From Chthoniobacterales bacterium (GTDB lineage Bacteria > Verrucomicrobiota > Verrucomicrobiia > Chthoniobacterales > UBA10450): 5,546 nucleotides of DNA. Below are positions 4,827-5,546 of this stretch, piece by piece (positions within the stretch are counted from its first letter, which is position 1; every line of letters starts with the position of its first letter). The stretch lies in assembly GCA_013695905.1 (NCBI GenBank), contig JACCZQ010000301.1, forward strand, positions 1-5,546. The letters are read 5' to 3'. The position numbers were made by a program, and so were the translations under genes. The notes beneath the pieces were generated by a model. That model was not told the DNA's origin. It saw only the letters and a list, made by a program, of their open reading frames with translations, and searched no databases.

Positions 4827-5546
4827 CGGAGGATCAAGGTGGCGATGGAGAGGTAAAACGCCAGCGTCGCGAGATCGGTAAGCGCGAGCGTGATGGGGCC
4901 GGCGGCGATTTTTGGATCCAGCTTCCGCCAGTGCAGTAAGGATGGAATCGCAAGGCCGAAACAAGCTGATGCGACCATCGAGACAGCGATACTCCCGCCG
5001 ATCGTGGTGGCAGCGGCGAGGTGCCTTTGCCACAGGAACACCACTGCGCCAACGGTCGTGCCGCAGCCGAGGCCGAGCAGCGCCGCGTTGATCATCTCGC
5101 GTCGCAAAGCCCGGCCGAACCATCGTGCCGTGACGCGGGTGCTGCGCAGCGCCTGGATAGTGAGGGCCATCGATTGCATGCTGACGCTCTCATTCAAGCC
5201 GAGCACGAGCGTGAGGAAAAATGCGATGACCAAACTCGACGCGAGTGTCGCCTCGAACAGGCCCGCGAGAATCGCACATGCAGTGCCGCCGGCGACGGTC
5301 GCCAGCAGCCATGGGAAGCGGTAGCGGAACACGCGCCACGGCGACGCATCCCGCACCTGCGAAAGATGAAAGCCGACCACTTCGAAAACTTCGTCCTTCT
5401 CGATCTCGGCGTTATCCCTGCTGCTGAGCAGCTCCTCGGCGAAGAGGTTCACATCCACCACGCCGACGATTCGCCGTTCGGCATCGACCACCGGGAAAGC
5501 GAAGAATTTGTAGAGGACAAAGAACTCACACGCATCGAGCACCGTA
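4823..5546 (-). CDS. mgtE: MgtE-like magnesium transporter, C-terminal part
   Basis: Inner-membrane divalent-cation channel/transporter of the MgtE (SLC41-like) family, N-terminus beyond the right edge. The visible 240 residues hold the end of the second CBS domain (FFAFPVVDAERRIVGVVDV, about 13-31), a linker corresponding to the plug helix, and five hydrophobic segments at about 76-95, 102-117, 152-173, 180-203 and 217-238. Family landmarks include RFPWLL before the first segment, DPKIAAGPITLALTDLATLAFY, whose Asp224 aligns with the pore Asp that binds Mg2+ in characterised MgtE, and P201 in the fourth segment. Odd: the loop after the second segment reads LNESVSMQS, where most MgtE proteins have a GGNxGxQ-type motif. 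The stop overlaps the start of the GT2 gene. The family is clear; cation specificity is uncertain given the altered motif. Confidence 0.9.
   Translation of the reverse strand, partial: TVLDACEFFVLYKFFAFPVVDAERRIVGVVDVNLFAEELLSSRDNAEIEKDEVFEVVGFHLSQVRDASPWRVFRYRFPWLLATVAGGTACAILAGLFEATLASSLVIAFFLTLVLGLNESVSMQSMALTIQALRSTRVTARWFGRALRREMINAALLGLGCGTTVGAVVFLWQRHLAAATTIGGSIAVSMVASACFGLAIPSLLHWRKLDPKIAAGPITLALTDLATLAFYLSIATLILR

Noticed and set aside
4827..5123. A 99-codon N-terminal extension of the GT2 glycosyltransferase
   Set aside because: This stretch is mgtE read in another frame, and the family N-terminus (SVVIPAMNEEE) begins just after the ATG at 4826.

Overview
This is a GC-rich bacterial chromosomal fragment packed with genes. 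It carries eight protein-coding genes, two of them cut by the window edges, and no RNA genes, insertion sequences or CRISPR arrays that I can see. Several genes start with GTG, and nearly all lack a Shine-Dalgarno sequence. Protein style (for example a GSGCAG nucleotide-binding loop in thioredoxin reductase and an MgtE with an NESVSMQ signature) suggests an environmental phylum in or near the Verrucomicrobiota/Planctomycetota. That placement is an inference from memory and not secure.

Layout from left to right. (1) Positions 1-1920, minus strand: thioredoxin reductase (trxB), followed 18 bases downstream by a GT4-family glycosyltransferase that runs off the left edge. (2) Positions 1921-1990: a 70-base divergent control region. 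(3) Positions 1991-3446, plus strand: a formamidopyrimidine-DNA glycosylase (Fpg/Nei family), then 13 bases later a small SAM-dependent methyltransferase with an apparent signal peptide. (4) Positions 3459-4115, minus strand, convergent with the methyltransferase: a VapBC-type toxin-antitoxin module (PIN-domain toxin, ribbon-helix-helix-like antitoxin). It has its own well-formed promoter, with a perfect 8+8 inverted repeat lying between the -35 and -10 boxes. (5) Positions 4119-5546, minus strand: the C-terminal half of an MgtE-like magnesium transporter, translationally coupled by an ATGA overlap to a GT2-family glycosyltransferase.

The left half links redox maintenance (trxB) and oxidative DNA-damage repair (fpg) across a shared divergent promoter region, which could let them be co-regulated, though no regulator is visible. 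The vapBC module sits in the small gap behind the mgtE-GT2 operon and looks like a self-contained autoregulated cassette. The points most worth a second look are the compact, probably leaderless vapB promoter/operator, the altered MgtE signature with its coupled glycosyltransferase, and the exported methyltransferase paired with a DNA-repair gene. Nothing here is clearly a wholly new system.
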